Source of the DNA: Streptomyces sp. CA-278952
GTDB taxonomy: Bacteria; Actinomycetota; Actinomycetes; Streptomycetales; Streptomycetaceae
Reading direction: 5' to 3'
NCBI RefSeq assembly: GCF_028747205.1
Contig: NZ_CP112880.1
Coordinates: 744,001-808,000 of the forward strand
Length of the DNA: 64,000 bases
In this document: positions 23,730-32,985 of the stretch, one piece after another
Numbering within the stretch: position 1 is the stretch's first letter
How the letters are laid out: each line of letters begins with the position of its first letter
Notes under the pieces: generated by a model
Seen by the model: the letters and a program-made list of their open reading frames with translations, nothing else
Databases searched by the model: none
Told to the model about the DNA's origin: nothing
Translations under genes and position numbers: made by a program

Positions 23730-25127
23730 GTGAACACGCCCACCACCGCCCTGCCCACCGTGGTGATCGGAGCCGGCCCCGCCGGCCTGGCTGCCGCCGC
23801 CCACCTCACCGGACGCGGCATGGAAACCCTGGTCCTGGAAACCGGCCCCGCAGCGGGCAGCGCGGTACGCGAGTGGGGGCACGTACGACTGTTCTCAACA
23901 TGGTCCGAGCTCGTGGACCCGGCCGCCGAGAAACTCCTGTCCCCGACCGGCTGGACCGCGCCCGACGGCGGCACCTACCCCTCCGGCGCGGACTGGGCGG
24001 AGAAGTACCTCCAGCCGCTCGCCGACGTCCTCGGTGACAAGGTCCGCTACGGCACCACCGTCACCGGGGTCTCCCGCCTCGGCCGCGACCGCATCGTCGA
24101 CGCGGACCGTGAGCAGCAGCCCTTCACCGTCCGCACCAGGAGCGCGGACGGCACAGAGGCGCGCGTCCTCGCCCGGGCCGTGATCGACGCCTCCGGCACC
24201 TGGTCCACGCCCAGCCCCATCGGCGCCGACGGGCTTCCCGCCCTCGGTGAGCACGCCGCCTCGGCCCGCATCTCCTACCGCATCCCCGATCTCAAGGACC
24301 CCGCCGTGCGCACCCGGTACGCCGGCAAGCGCACCGCCGTCATCGGCTCCGGCGCCTCCGCGTTCACCGCGCTCGCCTCGCTCGCCGACGTGGCCAAGGA
24401 CGAGCCCGGCACCCACTCCGTCTGGATCCTGCGCCGTGGAATCAGCGGTTCCACCTTCGGCGGGGGCGCCGCCGACCAGCTCCCCGCCCGCGGCGCCCTG
24501 GGCCTGGCGGCGAAGGCCGCCGTCGATGCCGGGCACGCCGATGCCGTCACCGGCTTCCGCACGGAAGTCATCGAACCCGGTACCGACGACCGCCTGACCC
24601 TGGTGGCCGAGGACGGACGCCGCCTCGACCCGGTGGACGAAGTGATCGTCCTGACCGGCCTGCGCCCCGACCTGTCCTTCCTGTCCGAGCTCCGCCTCGG
24701 CCTGGACGAGCGCCTCCAGGCACCCACCGAGCTGGCCCCGCTCATCGACCCGAACCAGCACTCCTGCGGCTCCGTCTACCCGCACGGCCATCGCGAGCTG
24801 TCCCACCCCGAGCAGGGCGTGTACCTCGTCGGCATGAAGTCCTACGGCCGCGCTCCCACCTTCCTCGCCATGACCGGCTACGAGCAGGTCCGCTCCGTGA
24901 CCGCCGCTCTCGCGGGTGACACCGAGTCCGCCGACCGCGTCGAACTCACCCTCCCCGAGACCGGAGTCTGCGGCGGCGCCGGACTCTTCGACGCCCCTGC
25001 CACCCCAGAGACGGACGGCGGAGGCTGCTGCGCCCCTGAGCCCTCCGTGGTCCAGATCGGTGCTGCCGCGCCCGCCGGAACCGCGGCCGCCGAGAAGCCC
25101 ACACCGGCCGGTGGCTGCTGCGCGTGA
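23730..25127 (+). CDS. Arsenic-linked FAD oxidoreductase with a Cys-pair tail
   Basis: A 465-residue flavoprotein. TVVIGAGPAGLAAAAHLTGRG is the FAD loop, and GKRTAVIGSGASAFTALASL the NAD(P) loop. SYGRAPTFLAMTGYEQVRSV is a conserved C-terminal stretch. The last 60 residues are low-complexity and carry separate cysteine motifs: GVCGGAG, GGGCCAPEP and a terminal GGCCA. Vicinal cysteines can chelate As(III), so the tail may sense or deliver arsenite; this is inference. GTG at 23730 follows GGGGAG. The 3' end overlaps the start of a broken transporter gene by four bases, so an efflux partner was probably once co-translated. Confidence 0.8.
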   Translation: MNTPTTALPTVVIGAGPAGLAAAAHLTGRGMETLVLETGPAAGSAVREWGHVRLFSTWSELVDPAAEKLLSPTGWTAPDGGTYPSGADWAEKYLQPLADVLGDKVRYGTTVTGVSRLGRDRIVDADREQQPFTVRTRSADGTEARVLARAVIDASGTWSTPSPIGADGLPALGEHAASARISYRIPDLKDPAVRTRYAGKRTAVIGSGASAFTALASLADVAKDEPGTHSVWILRRGISGSTFGGGAADQLPARGALGLAAKAAVDAGHADAVTGFRTEVIEPGTDDRLTLVAEDGRRLDPVDEVIVLTGLRPDLSFLSELRLGLDERLQAPTELAPLIDPNQHSCGSVYPHGHRELSHPEQGVYLVGMKSYGRAPTFLAMTGYEQVRSVTAALAGDTESADRVELTLPETGVCGGAGLFDAPATPETDGGGCCAPEPSVVQIGAAAPAGTAAAEKPTPAGGCCA

Positions 25128-25250
25128 CCGAGACCGACGCCCGCGGGGCCGCGACCGGAACAGGGGACCGGTCGCGGCCCCGCGCCGTACTCCCAGCCCT
25201 GTGTGCCACGCAGATCACCAGCTGGGGCATCGCCTTCTACGCTTTTCCTG
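25124..25250 (+). pseudogene. 5' stub of an MFS transporter gene
   Basis: GTG at 25124 overlaps the flavoprotein stop. The reading PRAVLPALCATQITSWGIAF, then YAFPV, is the first transmembrane helix of an MFS transporter of the kind that follows this flavoprotein. It breaks off near 25250 and continues directly into integrase sequence in the same frame. The rest of the transporter is absent. Confidence 0.65.
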
Positions 25251-25600
25251 TCCGCCGGCCCCGATCCGGACGCCGCCCGTTCACCGGCCCGCGAGGCGGA
25301 CGTATCTCCACCGCAGCCCTGCGCGACGCCACACACTGGGACGACGTGGTCACCAAGCTCGGCTACGAACCTCTGCGCCGCCACGACCTCCGGCACACCG
25401 GACTGACCTGGTTCGCCGACGCCGGGGTCCACGTACACGTCCTCCGCAGGATCGCCGGCCACGGTTCACTGACCACCACCAGCGCTACCTGCACCCGGAC
25501 GTCCACGATCACGGCCACCGGGGCGGCGCTCTCGGCCGTCCACTTCAACGAGCTGCGCGCACCACGCTCGCTGCCGAGCCCCATCGTCATGACCCGCTGC
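25251..25600 (+). pseudogene. 3' part of a tyrosine recombinase (integrase)
   Basis: FTGPRGGRISTAALRDATHW, then LGYEPLRRHDLRHTGLTWFA and VLRRIAGHGSLTTT, is the catalytic C-terminus of a Streptomyces phage/ICE integrase, with the RHxLRHT and HxS boxes. The catalytic Tyr segment (QRYLHPDVHDH) is present but in another frame because a base is missing near 25480. The N-terminal two thirds are absent. It ends about 110 bases from tRNA-Pro, the usual position of an integrase beside its att site. Confidence 0.8.
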
Positions 25601-25655
25601 CCCGGCCAAGGACGCCGGACCCCGACTGGCCCCAGACTGGCCCCAGAAATGATCA

Positions 25656-25689
25656 AGGGCCGGTTTCGGATTGCCCCGAAACCGGCCCT
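25656..25689. terminator. Strong hairpin between integrase remnant and tRNA-Pro
   Basis: AGGGCCGGTTTCGG (25656-25669) and CCGAAACCGGCCCT (25676-25689) are perfect 14-base arms with a 6-base loop. It can terminate transcription from either side, including the tRNA transcript. Confidence 0.7.
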
Positions 25690-25708
25690 GATCTACGACT
25701 GTCTCCAG

Positions 25709-25782
<74 letters not shown>

Positions 25783-25871
25783 CTGCCCGTCTGACCTGGG
25801 GTTTCCCCTGGCTGAACGCGCATGAGAACAATACCGCACTCCGGCAGGTGCTCACCAACACCATTCCGCGC

Positions 25872-25900
25872 TTGACCTCAACCGCGGTTGATGTTGAACG
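25872..25900 (+). promoter_or_regulatory. Promoter-overlapping palindrome before the transketolase genes
   Basis: TTGACC (25872-25877) could be a -35 box. It is followed immediately by the perfect palindrome CAACCGCGGTTG (25879-25890). The arrangement is like a MerR-family operator lying between the promoter boxes, but no regulator gene is adjacent. No Shine-Dalgarno is seen before the ATG at 25910, so the transcript may be leaderless or nearly so. Confidence 0.45.
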
Positions 25901-25909
25901 CTCGGTGTC

Positions 25910-26620
25910 ATGACGAACACGACCGCCGCGACGGTACGCGGCCCCCGCGCATTCCATGACCTCGACCGCCTGATCGCCCTGATGACCGGCGCCGAGAAGC
26001 ACGCCCCCGCCGCCCATTCCACGCTCGACGCCCTGTGGGTGCTCTACGACAGGGTGCTCCGCGTCACACCGGACACGGCCGACGCCCCCGGGCGGGACCG
26101 CTTCCTGCTGTCCAAGGGGCACGGGCCGATGGCGTACTACGCCGTCCTCGCCGCGCACGGCTTCTTCGACGAGGAGCTGCTGCCCGGCTTCGGAGCGTAC
26201 GACTCGCCGCTCGGCCACCATCCGGACCGGCTGCTGGTGCCGGGGGCGGAGATCGGCAGCGGGTCCCTGGGGCACGGGCTGCCGCTCGCCGTCGGAACGG
26301 TGCTCGGGCTGCGCGCCCAGGGCCTCACCGACCCCCGGGTATGGGTCCTGATCGGCGACGCCGAGCTGGACGAGGGCAGCAACCACGAGGCCATCGCCCA
26401 CGCGGGCCCGGCCGGGCTCGAACAACTCCACACACTGGTGATCGACAACGCGTCCGCCACCCACGGCTGGCCCGGCGGGATCGCTTCCCGCTTCGCGTCC
26501 GCCGGGTGGGCGGCGGTGACCGTTGACGGTCGCGACCACGAAGACCTGTACACGGCGTTCACCACACCCCACCCGGGCAGACCGCTGGCCGTCGTCGCCC
26601 GCGTCGAACCCAAGAGCTGA
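25910..26620 (+). CDS. Transketolase, N-terminal (ThDP-binding) subunit
   Basis: A 236-residue protein corresponding to the N-terminal third of transketolase. FLLSKGHGPMAYYAVLAAHG and GSLGHGLPLAVGTVLG are family motifs; VWVLIGDAELDEGSNHEAIA with the GDAELDEG..N box binds thiamine diphosphate and metal. It works with the separate C-terminal subunit encoded next. Split transketolases move two-carbon units in the pentose phosphate pathway or in specialised sugar routes. Confidence 0.9.
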   Translation: MTNTTAATVRGPRAFHDLDRLIALMTGAEKHAPAAHSTLDALWVLYDRVLRVTPDTADAPGRDRFLLSKGHGPMAYYAVLAAHGFFDEELLPGFGAYDSPLGHHPDRLLVPGAEIGSGSLGHGLPLAVGTVLGLRAQGLTDPRVWVLIGDAELDEGSNHEAIAHAGPAGLEQLHTLVIDNASATHGWPGGIASRFASAGWAAVTVDGRDHEDLYTAFTTPHPGRPLAVVARVEPKS

Positions 26621-26700
26621 CCGCACCGACCGACCCCGTACGACCACCACCGCACCACCACCGCCGCTTCGCACAGCGGAGCCCCCGGGAGGACCCCTTC

Positions 26701-27603
26701 ATGGACACCATGCGTGACCGATTCATCAGCACCGCTTCGCGACTCCTGGACGAGGAGCCCCGGCTGGCCGTCGTGCTCGCCGACATCAGCGCCGACGGCT
26801 TCGCCCCGGCCCGGCGCGCCCACCCGGACCGGGTGATCAACGTCGGAATCCGGGAGCAACTGCTGGTCGGGGCCGGTGCGGGGATGGCGCTGACGGGAAT
26901 GCGGCCGATCGTGCACACCTTCGCCAGCTTCCTGGTCGAGCGACCGTTCGAGCAGGTCAAGCTGGACTTCGGGCACCAGGGGGTGGGCGGGATCCTGGTG
27001 AGCGCCGGCGGCTCGTACGACTGGCCCGCCGGGGGCTTCACGCACATGTCCCCCGGTGACGTGGCCCTCCTGGACACGCTCGACGGCTGGACCGTGCATG
27101 TGCCGGGCCACCCGGACGAGGCCGAGGCTCTGCTGCGGGGGTCCGTCGCCGGCGACGACCGGGTGTACGTACGCCTCTCGCTCCAGGCGAACCGGGAGGC
27201 ACTGCCCGTGAGCGGCACGGCCGGGTTCACCGTGGTCCGCGAAGGGCGGCGCGGGACCGTGATCGCGGTCGGCCCCATGCTCGACAACGTCCTCGCCGCC
27301 ACCGAGGGGCTGGACGTCACCGTGCTGTACGCGACGACCGTGCGGCCGTTCGACGCGGCGGGGGTGCGCCGGGCCGCCGGTGCGGCCACGACCGCGGACG
27401 TGGTGATCGTGGAGCCGTATCTGGCGGGCACCTCCGCCACCGCGGCGGGCGAAGCGCTGATCGACCTGCCCCACCGGGTGCTCGGGCTGGGGGTGGGCCG
27501 CGCCGAGCTGCGTCGGTACGGGCAGCTGGAGGAGCACCTCGCGGCGCACGGCCTGGACCCGCAGGGCCTGCGGAAGCGGATCACCGGATTCCTGCACCCC
27601 TGA
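26701..27603 (+). CDS. Transketolase, C-terminal (pyrimidine-binding) subunit
   Basis: A 300-residue protein that completes the split transketolase. VINVGIREQLLVGAGAGMAL has the catalytic Glu for the ThDP pyrimidine ring; PIVHTFASFLVERPFEQVK and the transketolase C-terminal domain with EPYLAGTSATAAGEAL follow. GGGAGGA precedes the ATG 80 bases after the N-terminal subunit, so the pair forms an operon. The following 230 bases are C-rich and show no gene. Confidence 0.9.
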   Translation: MDTMRDRFISTASRLLDEEPRLAVVLADISADGFAPARRAHPDRVINVGIREQLLVGAGAGMALTGMRPIVHTFASFLVERPFEQVKLDFGHQGVGGILVSAGGSYDWPAGGFTHMSPGDVALLDTLDGWTVHVPGHPDEAEALLRGSVAGDDRVYVRLSLQANREALPVSGTAGFTVVREGRRGTVIAVGPMLDNVLAATEGLDVTVLYATTVRPFDAAGVRRAAGAATTADVVIVEPYLAGTSATAAGEALIDLPHRVLGLGVGRAELRRYGQLEEHLAAHGLDPQGLRKRITGFLHP

Positions 27604-27834
27604 TCCGCACGGCCTGGACCCGCAGGGCCCACCCACCCGACCCGCTGGCCCCGCCCGCCCCGTCGGCCCGGCCAAGGCAGACACGCCCACGCGATCCGCG
27701 CACCCCGTCACCCCGGCCGGCAGGCAAGCCCACCCCATCGGCCCGCCCCGCGCCCCCGCCCCGCCGGCCCGGCCCACGCCACCGACGCGGCCCGCACACC
27801 CCCGGCCGCACCCGCTACCGGCCGCCCGCCGCGC

Positions 27835-28245
27835 TCACCCCTCCCCCGCACCCTCGCGCTCCCCCGCCTTCCCATCCCCCGACACGTCCAGCTCCGGGTG
27901 CGCCGTCACCAGTCGGCGCGGGGCGACCTGCCGCCAGGAGTCGGCGAGGATGGCGGCCAGCTCTTCCGTGCCCTCCAGGGCGGACAGCCGGACGCGCATC
28001 CAGGCGTAGTGGTCGTCGTGCCCCTCACGGATGAAGAACTTCTCCGGCTCGGCGGCGATCAGCTCGGCACGGTCCTCCCGGGGGCACTTCACGCCCATCG
28101 CGGTCTCGTCGTCGCCGAGCGAGGCGAAGATTTTGCCCCCCACCCGGAAGGTGGGCTGCCCCCAGGCGAGCTTCTCCGTGGTGCCGGGCAGGGTGAGCGC
28201 GGCCGAGCGGACATCGGCGGCGGTGATCGCGGCGTCGGCGGTCAT
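27835..28245 (-). CDS. MmcQ/YjbR family protein
   Basis: A 136-residue protein. LPGTTEKLAWGQPTFRVGGK, then FASLGDDETAMGVKC and HYAWMRVRLS, is the YjbR/MmcQ fold, a CyaY-like DNA-binding-type domain of unclear role. The ATG is preceded by GGAGGT. The C-terminal tail is charged and low-complexity. Monocistronic. Confidence 0.85.
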   Translation of the reverse strand: MTADAAITAADVRSAALTLPGTTEKLAWGQPTFRVGGKIFASLGDDETAMGVKCPREDRAELIAAEPEKFFIREGHDDHYAWMRVRLSALEGTEELAAILADSWRQVAPRRLVTAHPELDVSGDGKAGEREGAGEG

Positions 28246-28413
28246 CCCGGACCTCCGTTTCGAGGGGCCCGGCGGCTTGTCGCCGGGATTCGACCGTATC
28301 GCCCGGCACCGACATCCACGCGCGACCGGGCCCCACGCCCCGCCCGGCACGGTGGGCCACGCAGACCCATTGACCCCGTCGGAGAGCGGAACCTACTCTG
28401 AACGGCGTACTTC

Positions 28414-28427
28414 AGAAAGCGCTTTCT
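28414..28427. promoter_or_regulatory. LacI-type operator before the ThuA/PQQ gene
   Basis: AGAAAGCGCTTTCT is a perfect 14-base palindrome, identical to the one at 36336-36349 before the LacI regulator and ABC importer. The central CG and the AAAGCGCTTT core fit LacI/CcpA-family operators. Confidence 0.75.
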
Positions 28428-28469
28428 AACCCACCCCACAGTCGGCATCTACCGCACAGGGAGCGCCTC

Positions 28470-31400
28470 ATGAGACACCGTTCGTTACGCCGGGCCGGAC
28501 GCGTCGGCCGATCCCCCGGCGGCCCCTCCCCCCTCATCGCCGTCACCTCGCTCCTGGCGCTGGTCCTCGCCCTGCTGGTGGCGTCGCCGCCCAGCGCACA
28601 GGCTGCCGCTTCGTACCGGGTGCTCGTCTACTCCGAGGTCACCAACTCCGACCACCCCTCGATCCCCGCCGGGATCGAGGCGGTGCGGAAGCTCGGAGCC
28701 GAGCACGGCTTCGAGGTGGAGGCCACGGCCGACTCCTCGGTCTTCAACGACGCCGACCTCGGCCGGTTCCAGGCGGTCGTCTTCAACAACACCAACTCCA
28801 CCCCGGAGACGGGTGACTTGCTCGACGCCGAGGAGCGGGCCGCTCTCCAGCGGTACATCCGGGCGGGCGGCGGCTGGGTCGGCCTGCACTCCGCGTCCGC
28901 CAGCGAACGCGACTGGGAGTGGTACGAAGGGCTGGTCGGCGCGATCTTCGACAAGCACCCCGTCCCCCAGACCGGCCGGATCAAGGTCCTCGACCACACG
29001 CACCCCTCGACGCAACACCTTCCCGACCTCTGGGAGCGCCAGGAGGAGTGGTACAACTGGCGCGCCAACCCCACGTCCAAGGTGCACACCCTCGCCCAGA
29101 TCAAGGTCCGCGACGGGATCGACGGGCTGGACGAGGGCGTGGACCACCCGTTCTCCTGGTGCCAGAACTACGACGGGGGCCGCTCGTGGTTCACGGCGGG
29201 CGGACACGACAAGGCGTCCTTCGAGGAGGAGGGGTTCGTCCAGCACCTCCTCGGCGGCATCCAGTGGGCGGCCGGCGCGGCGGAGGGCGACTGCACCGCG
29301 ACGCGCACGGGTTCGTTCCAGCGGACCCCACTCGCCACGAGTGATCTGGCCGACCCGTTCGAGCTGGCCGTAGCCCCCGACCGCCGCGTCTTCTTCGCGC
29401 AGCGGACGGGGAAGCTGAAGGTGATCGACCAGGAGACGATGAAGGTCTCCACCGCACTGGACTTCGCGTACACGCCGGAGATGACCAGCCAGTCGGACGG
29501 CCTGCTGGGGCTGACGCTCGACCCCGGCTTCGCGGAGAACAACTGGCTCTATCTGCTGTACTCCGACAAGGTCGAGAAGCGGCTGAACCTGTCCCGTTTC
29601 ACCGCGGACGGCAACACCGTCGACCCGGCGTCCGAGAAGCGGCTGCTGACCGTGCCGACGCTGCGCGGCGAGGGCCGGGCCAACTCGCACATGGCCGGTT
29701 CCCTCGCCTTCGACAAGGACGGCAACCTTTACGCGGCGACCGGCGACAACACCGACCCGTTCGCCTCGGACGGTTTCACCCCGATCGACGAGGGCGAGGG
29801 CCGCCGCGCCTGGGACGCGCAGATGACCGCGGGCAACACCAACGACCTGCGCGGCAAGATCCTGCGGATCACTCCCGAGGACGACGGGACGTACTCCGTC
29901 CCCGAGGGGAACCTCTTCGCCCCGGGAAGGGAGAAGACACGGTCCGAGATCTACGCCATGGGCATGCGCAACCCGTTCCGGATCACCACCGATCCGCTGA
30001 GCGGGGCCCTGATGGTCGCGGACTACGGACCCGACGCCCGCGAGGCGAAGGCGGACCGGGGCCCGGAGGGCACGGTCGAGTACACCCGTATCACCAAGGC
30101 GGGGAACTTCGGCTGGCCGTACTGCGTCGGGAACAACACCCCGTTCAACGACTACGACTTCGCGACGAAAACGTCCGGTCCGAAGTTCGACTGCGGGGCG
30201 CTGGTGAACGACTCGCCGAACAACACCGGGCTGCGAGAACTGCCGCCGGCCCAGCCCGCCACGGTCTGGTACGCCTACTCGGCCTCGGCCGAGTTCCCGG
30301 AGGTGGGCACCGGCGGGGGTGGCCCGATGGGCGGCCCGGTCTACGACTACGACCCGGACAACGCCTACCGCACCAAATTCCCGGAGTACTTCGAAGGGAA
30401 GGCATTCACCTACGAGCTGACCCGGCGCTGGTTCAAGACGTTCTCGTTCCAGAGCGAGGACCAGACCTTCGCCGATCCCCGGTTCGCCCCCGTGAAGGCG
30501 GGGGACCTCCAGTCGATCAACGGCATCTTCGAGGACATGGAGTGGAACCAGCCCTTCGACGCGGACTTCGGTCCTGACGGAGCGATGTACGTCATCGACT
30601 TCGGCCTCGGCAGCGGCACCGGCCGGGGCGGCAGCAACGAGGGCGCGGGCATCTACCGGATCGACTACGTCGGCGACGGCCGGCTGCCCGACGCCAAGAT
30701 CTCCGTCGACCGGGACAGCGGAACGGACCCGCTGACCGTGACGTTCTCCAGCGCGGGCTCGGGCCTGCCCGGCGATCAACCGGTCCGTTATGCCTGGGAC
30801 TTCGACGGTGACGGCACCACGGACTCGACCGAGGCCGACCCCACGCACACGTACACCGCCAAGGGGCTGCACACCGCGCGGCTGACGGTGACCGGCCCCG
30901 ACGAGCTGACAGCACTCGCGGTGCGGGACATCACGGTGGGCAACACCCGGCCGGAGGTGACGATCCAACAGCCTCCGGACGGAGGGATGTTCGGCTTCGG
31001 GGACACGATCCCGTTCACGGTGAAGGTGACCGACGAGGAGGACGGCCGGAGCGGCGGGATCGACTGCTCGCGGGTCGTGGTGCAGTCGCAGCTCGGCCAT
31101 GACACCCATCTGCATCCGCTGGACAACTACACCGGCTGCACGGGCGAGATCATCACGGACGCCGGGGACAGCCACGGTCCGGGACAGAACCTCTACTACG
31201 GGATCACCGCCCAGTACGAGGACGAGGGCGCTCCCGACGCCCCGGCGCTGACCGGATCCGCCTCGCTGACCCTGCGGACCTCCTTCCGCGAGGCCGAGCA
31301 CCGTACGGCGACGGGTGGCGCGAACGGCGGTGCGGACATCGGCAGTCGGGCCGACGCGTCCGGCGGGAAGCGGCTGACCGAGATCGAGAACGGCGACTGG

Positions 31401-31970
31401 ATCGCCTTTGAACCGGTGAACCTCACGGGCGTCGGCTCCGTGACGGTCGGCGCGTCCTCCGGCGGGCTCGGTGGCACGGTGGAGTTCCGGGCCGGCTCCC
31501 CCACCGGCGCGTTGCTGGGCTCGGTGAAGATCCCGAACACCGGCGGCTACGAGAAGCTGATCTCTCCGACGGCGAAGCTCAAGAACCCGGGCGGCACGAC
31601 CACGCTGTACGCCGTGTTCACCAACCCTGACTGGGGTCCCGGCACGGCCGATCTGCTCTCGGTCGACTGGCTGCACTTCAACGGTCCGGGCGTGGAGAAG
31701 AAGGCCGGGACCAAAGTGACGGTGAAGGCCGGGCCCGCGTCCGGCACCGCTCCCCTCGCCGTGTCGCTGAGCAGCACGGTCAAGCCCGCTCAGGGCCGCA
31801 CGATCGCCTCGTACCACTGGGACTTCGGCGACAACGCGAAGCCGTCCGGACCCGAGGGCGCGACGGCGAAGCACACCTACGACCGCAAGGGCGCCTACAC
31901 CGCGCGTCTGACGGTCACCGACGACAAGGGCGACACGAGCACCGGCGCCGTCCGCATCGACGTGAAGTGA
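28470..31970 (+). CDS. Secreted multidomain ThuA / PQQ-type sugar dehydrogenase / PKD / CBM6 protein
   Basis: An 1166-residue exported protein with a signal peptide ending near residue 46 (SAQAAA). Domains in order: ThuA-like (about 50-270, with ragGGWVGLHSAS-type glycine loop and GGHDKASF), a sorbosone/glucose-dehydrogenase-like beta-propeller (about 290-735, with DGLLGLTLDPGF and YAMGMRNPFRITTD), a PKD domain (about 740-825), an Ig-like stretch, a CBM6 carbohydrate-binding module (about 945-1070) and a final PKD domain. Such proteins act on sugars or polysaccharides outside the cell. The LacI palindrome 43 bases upstream places it in the regulon with the importer. The isomerase gene follows eight bases later. 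Confidence 0.88.
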   Translation: MRHRSLRRAGRVGRSPGGPSPLIAVTSLLALVLALLVASPPSAQAAASYRVLVYSEVTNSDHPSIPAGIEAVRKLGAEHGFEVEATADSSVFNDADLGRFQAVVFNNTNSTPETGDLLDAEERAALQRYIRAGGGWVGLHSASASERDWEWYEGLVGAIFDKHPVPQTGRIKVLDHTHPSTQHLPDLWERQEEWYNWRANPTSKVHTLAQIKVRDGIDGLDEGVDHPFSWCQNYDGGRSWFTAGGHDKASFEEEGFVQHLLGGIQWAAGAAEGDCTATRTGSFQRTPLATSDLADPFELAVAPDRRVFFAQRTGKLKVIDQETMKVSTALDFAYTPEMTSQSDGLLGLTLDPGFAENNWLYLLYSDKVEKRLNLSRFTADGNTVDPASEKRLLTVPTLRGEGRANSHMAGSLAFDKDGNLYAATGDNTDPFASDGFTPIDEGEGRRAWDAQMTAGNTNDLRGKILRITPEDDGTYSVPEGNLFAPGREKTRSEIYAMGMRNPFRITTDPLSGALMVADYGPDAREAKADRGPEGTVEYTRITKAGNFGWPYCVGNNTPFNDYDFATKTSGPKFDCGALVNDSPNNTGLRELPPAQPATVWYAYSASAEFPEVGTGGGGPMGGPVYDYDPDNAYRTKFPEYFEGKAFTYELTRRWFKTFSFQSEDQTFADPRFAPVKAGDLQSINGIFEDMEWNQPFDADFGPDGAMYVIDFGLGSGTGRGGSNEGAGIYRIDYVGDGRLPDAKISVDRDSGTDPLTVTFSSAGSGLPGDQPVRYAWDFDGDGTTDSTEADPTHTYTAKGLHTARLTVTGPDELTALAVRDITVGNTRPEVTIQQPPDGGMFGFGDTIPFTVKVTDEEDGRSGGIDCSRVVVQSQLGHDTHLHPLDNYTGCTGEIITDAGDSHGPGQNLYYGITAQYEDEGAPDAPALTGSASLTLRTSFREAEHRTATGGANGGADIGSRADASGGKRLTEIENGDWIAFEPVNLTGVGSVTVGASSGGLGGTVEFRAGSPTGALLGSVKIPNTGGYEKLISPTAKLKNPGGTTTLYAVFTNPDWGPGTADLLSVDWLHFNGPGVEKKAGTKVTVKAGPASGTAPLAVSLSSTVKPAQGRTIASYHWDFGDNAKPSGPEGATAKHTYDRKGAYTARLTVTDDKGDTSTGAVRIDVK

Positions 31971-31978
31971 GGAGTCCC

Positions 31979-32851
31979 ATGGGAACGCAGCACGCGAACG
32001 GAGCCCGAAGAGCCTTTCTCGGTACGGCGTTGGGGGCGGCGGCCGCCGTCGGGCTCGGCGCGGCCCCGGCCGCCGCGACCGGCCGACGGGGCTGCCGGCG
32101 CATCCCCCCGTCGGGGATCGGGATGCATCTGTACACCATGCGGACGCCACTCGCGGCCGACTTCGCGGGGACGCTGGAGCAGCTCGCGGAGATCGGGTAC
32201 GCGACGGTCGGCGTCAGCGGCCGACACGGCAACTCCCCCGCCGCGATACGGCAGATGCTGGACCGCACCCGGCTCAAGGCCGTGCTGGAGCACGTCGGCT
32301 ACGACATCGTGACCGGCTCCGGGCTGCCGCAGGCGCTGGAGGACGTCCATACGCTGGGCGGCAAGTGGATCGTGGTGCCGAGCCTGCCGGGTGCGCTGCA
32401 CTCGCCGGACGGATACCGGGAGGTGGCACGGCAGTTCAACCGGGCGGGTCGTACCGCCCGGGAGTCCGGGCTGAAGCTGCTGTACCACAATCACGGCGGC
32501 GATCATGAGGTGGTGGACGGCGTCAGCCTGTACGACATCCTGCTGGACGAGACCGATCCGGAGCTGGTCGGCTTCGAGCTGGACGTGTACTGGGCGGCCA
32601 AGGGCGGCTCATCCGACCCGGAGGAACTGTTCGTCCGGCACCGGGGCCGCTTCCCCGCCCTCCATGTGAAGGACATGGCTCCGAACGGGGACTTCGCTGA
32701 CGTCGGGTCGGGGGTCCTGGACTTCCCGGCCATGTTCGACACCGCGCGGCAGGGCGGGGTCAAGCAGTGGCTGGTGGAGCACGACGCCCCGGCCGACCCG
32801 TTCGCCTCGGCGCGGGCCAGTTACCGGTATCTGTCCCGGCTGCGCTACTGA
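31979..32851 (+). CDS. Exported sugar phosphate isomerase/epimerase (TIM barrel)
   Basis: A 290-residue protein with a Tat-type leader (GARRAFLGTALGAAAAVG). The AP-endonuclease-2-like barrel follows: GIGMHLYTMRTPLAADFAGT, LLYHNHGGDHEVVDGV, FELDVYWAAKGG and HVKDMAPNGDFADVGSG hold the metal-binding Glu, His and Asp residues typical of xylose-isomerase-like proteins. It is co-transcribed with the ThuA/PQQ protein, so both probably act on the same carbohydrate outside the membrane. Confidence 0.88.
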   Translation: MGTQHANGARRAFLGTALGAAAAVGLGAAPAAATGRRGCRRIPPSGIGMHLYTMRTPLAADFAGTLEQLAEIGYATVGVSGRHGNSPAAIRQMLDRTRLKAVLEHVGYDIVTGSGLPQALEDVHTLGGKWIVVPSLPGALHSPDGYREVARQFNRAGRTARESGLKLLYHNHGGDHEVVDGVSLYDILLDETDPELVGFELDVYWAAKGGSSDPEELFVRHRGRFPALHVKDMAPNGDFADVGSGVLDFPAMFDTARQGGVKQWLVEHDAPADPFASARASYRYLSRLRY

Positions 32852-32870
32852 GCGACGGTACGGGAGGTCC

Positions 32871-32904
32871 GGCCCCGGGGGCGCGGTTCGGCGCACCCGG
32901 GGCC
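32871..32904 (+). terminator. Hairpin after the isomerase gene
   Basis: GGCCCCGGG (32871-32879) and CCCGGGGCC (32896-32904) are perfect 9-base arms starting 20 bases after the stop codon. Confidence 0.6.
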
Positions 32905-32985
32905 GCGTTGTGGGTCCGGCACCACGAGCGACCATACTGAGCCTCCTCGACGGAACGGAGTCCCTTTACCGGGAGGGGTGCCGAT

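Noticed and set aside
27604..27834. C-rich stretch after transketolase with Pro/Arg-coding frames on both strands
   Set aside because: Composition alone explains the open frames; no motif, start signal or repeat period supports a gene.
28485..32150. A 1221-codon minus-strand open frame opposite the ThuA/PQQ gene
   Set aside because: Low-complexity Val/Arg/Gly composition and no recognisable domain, while the plus strand has a signal peptide and several clear domains.
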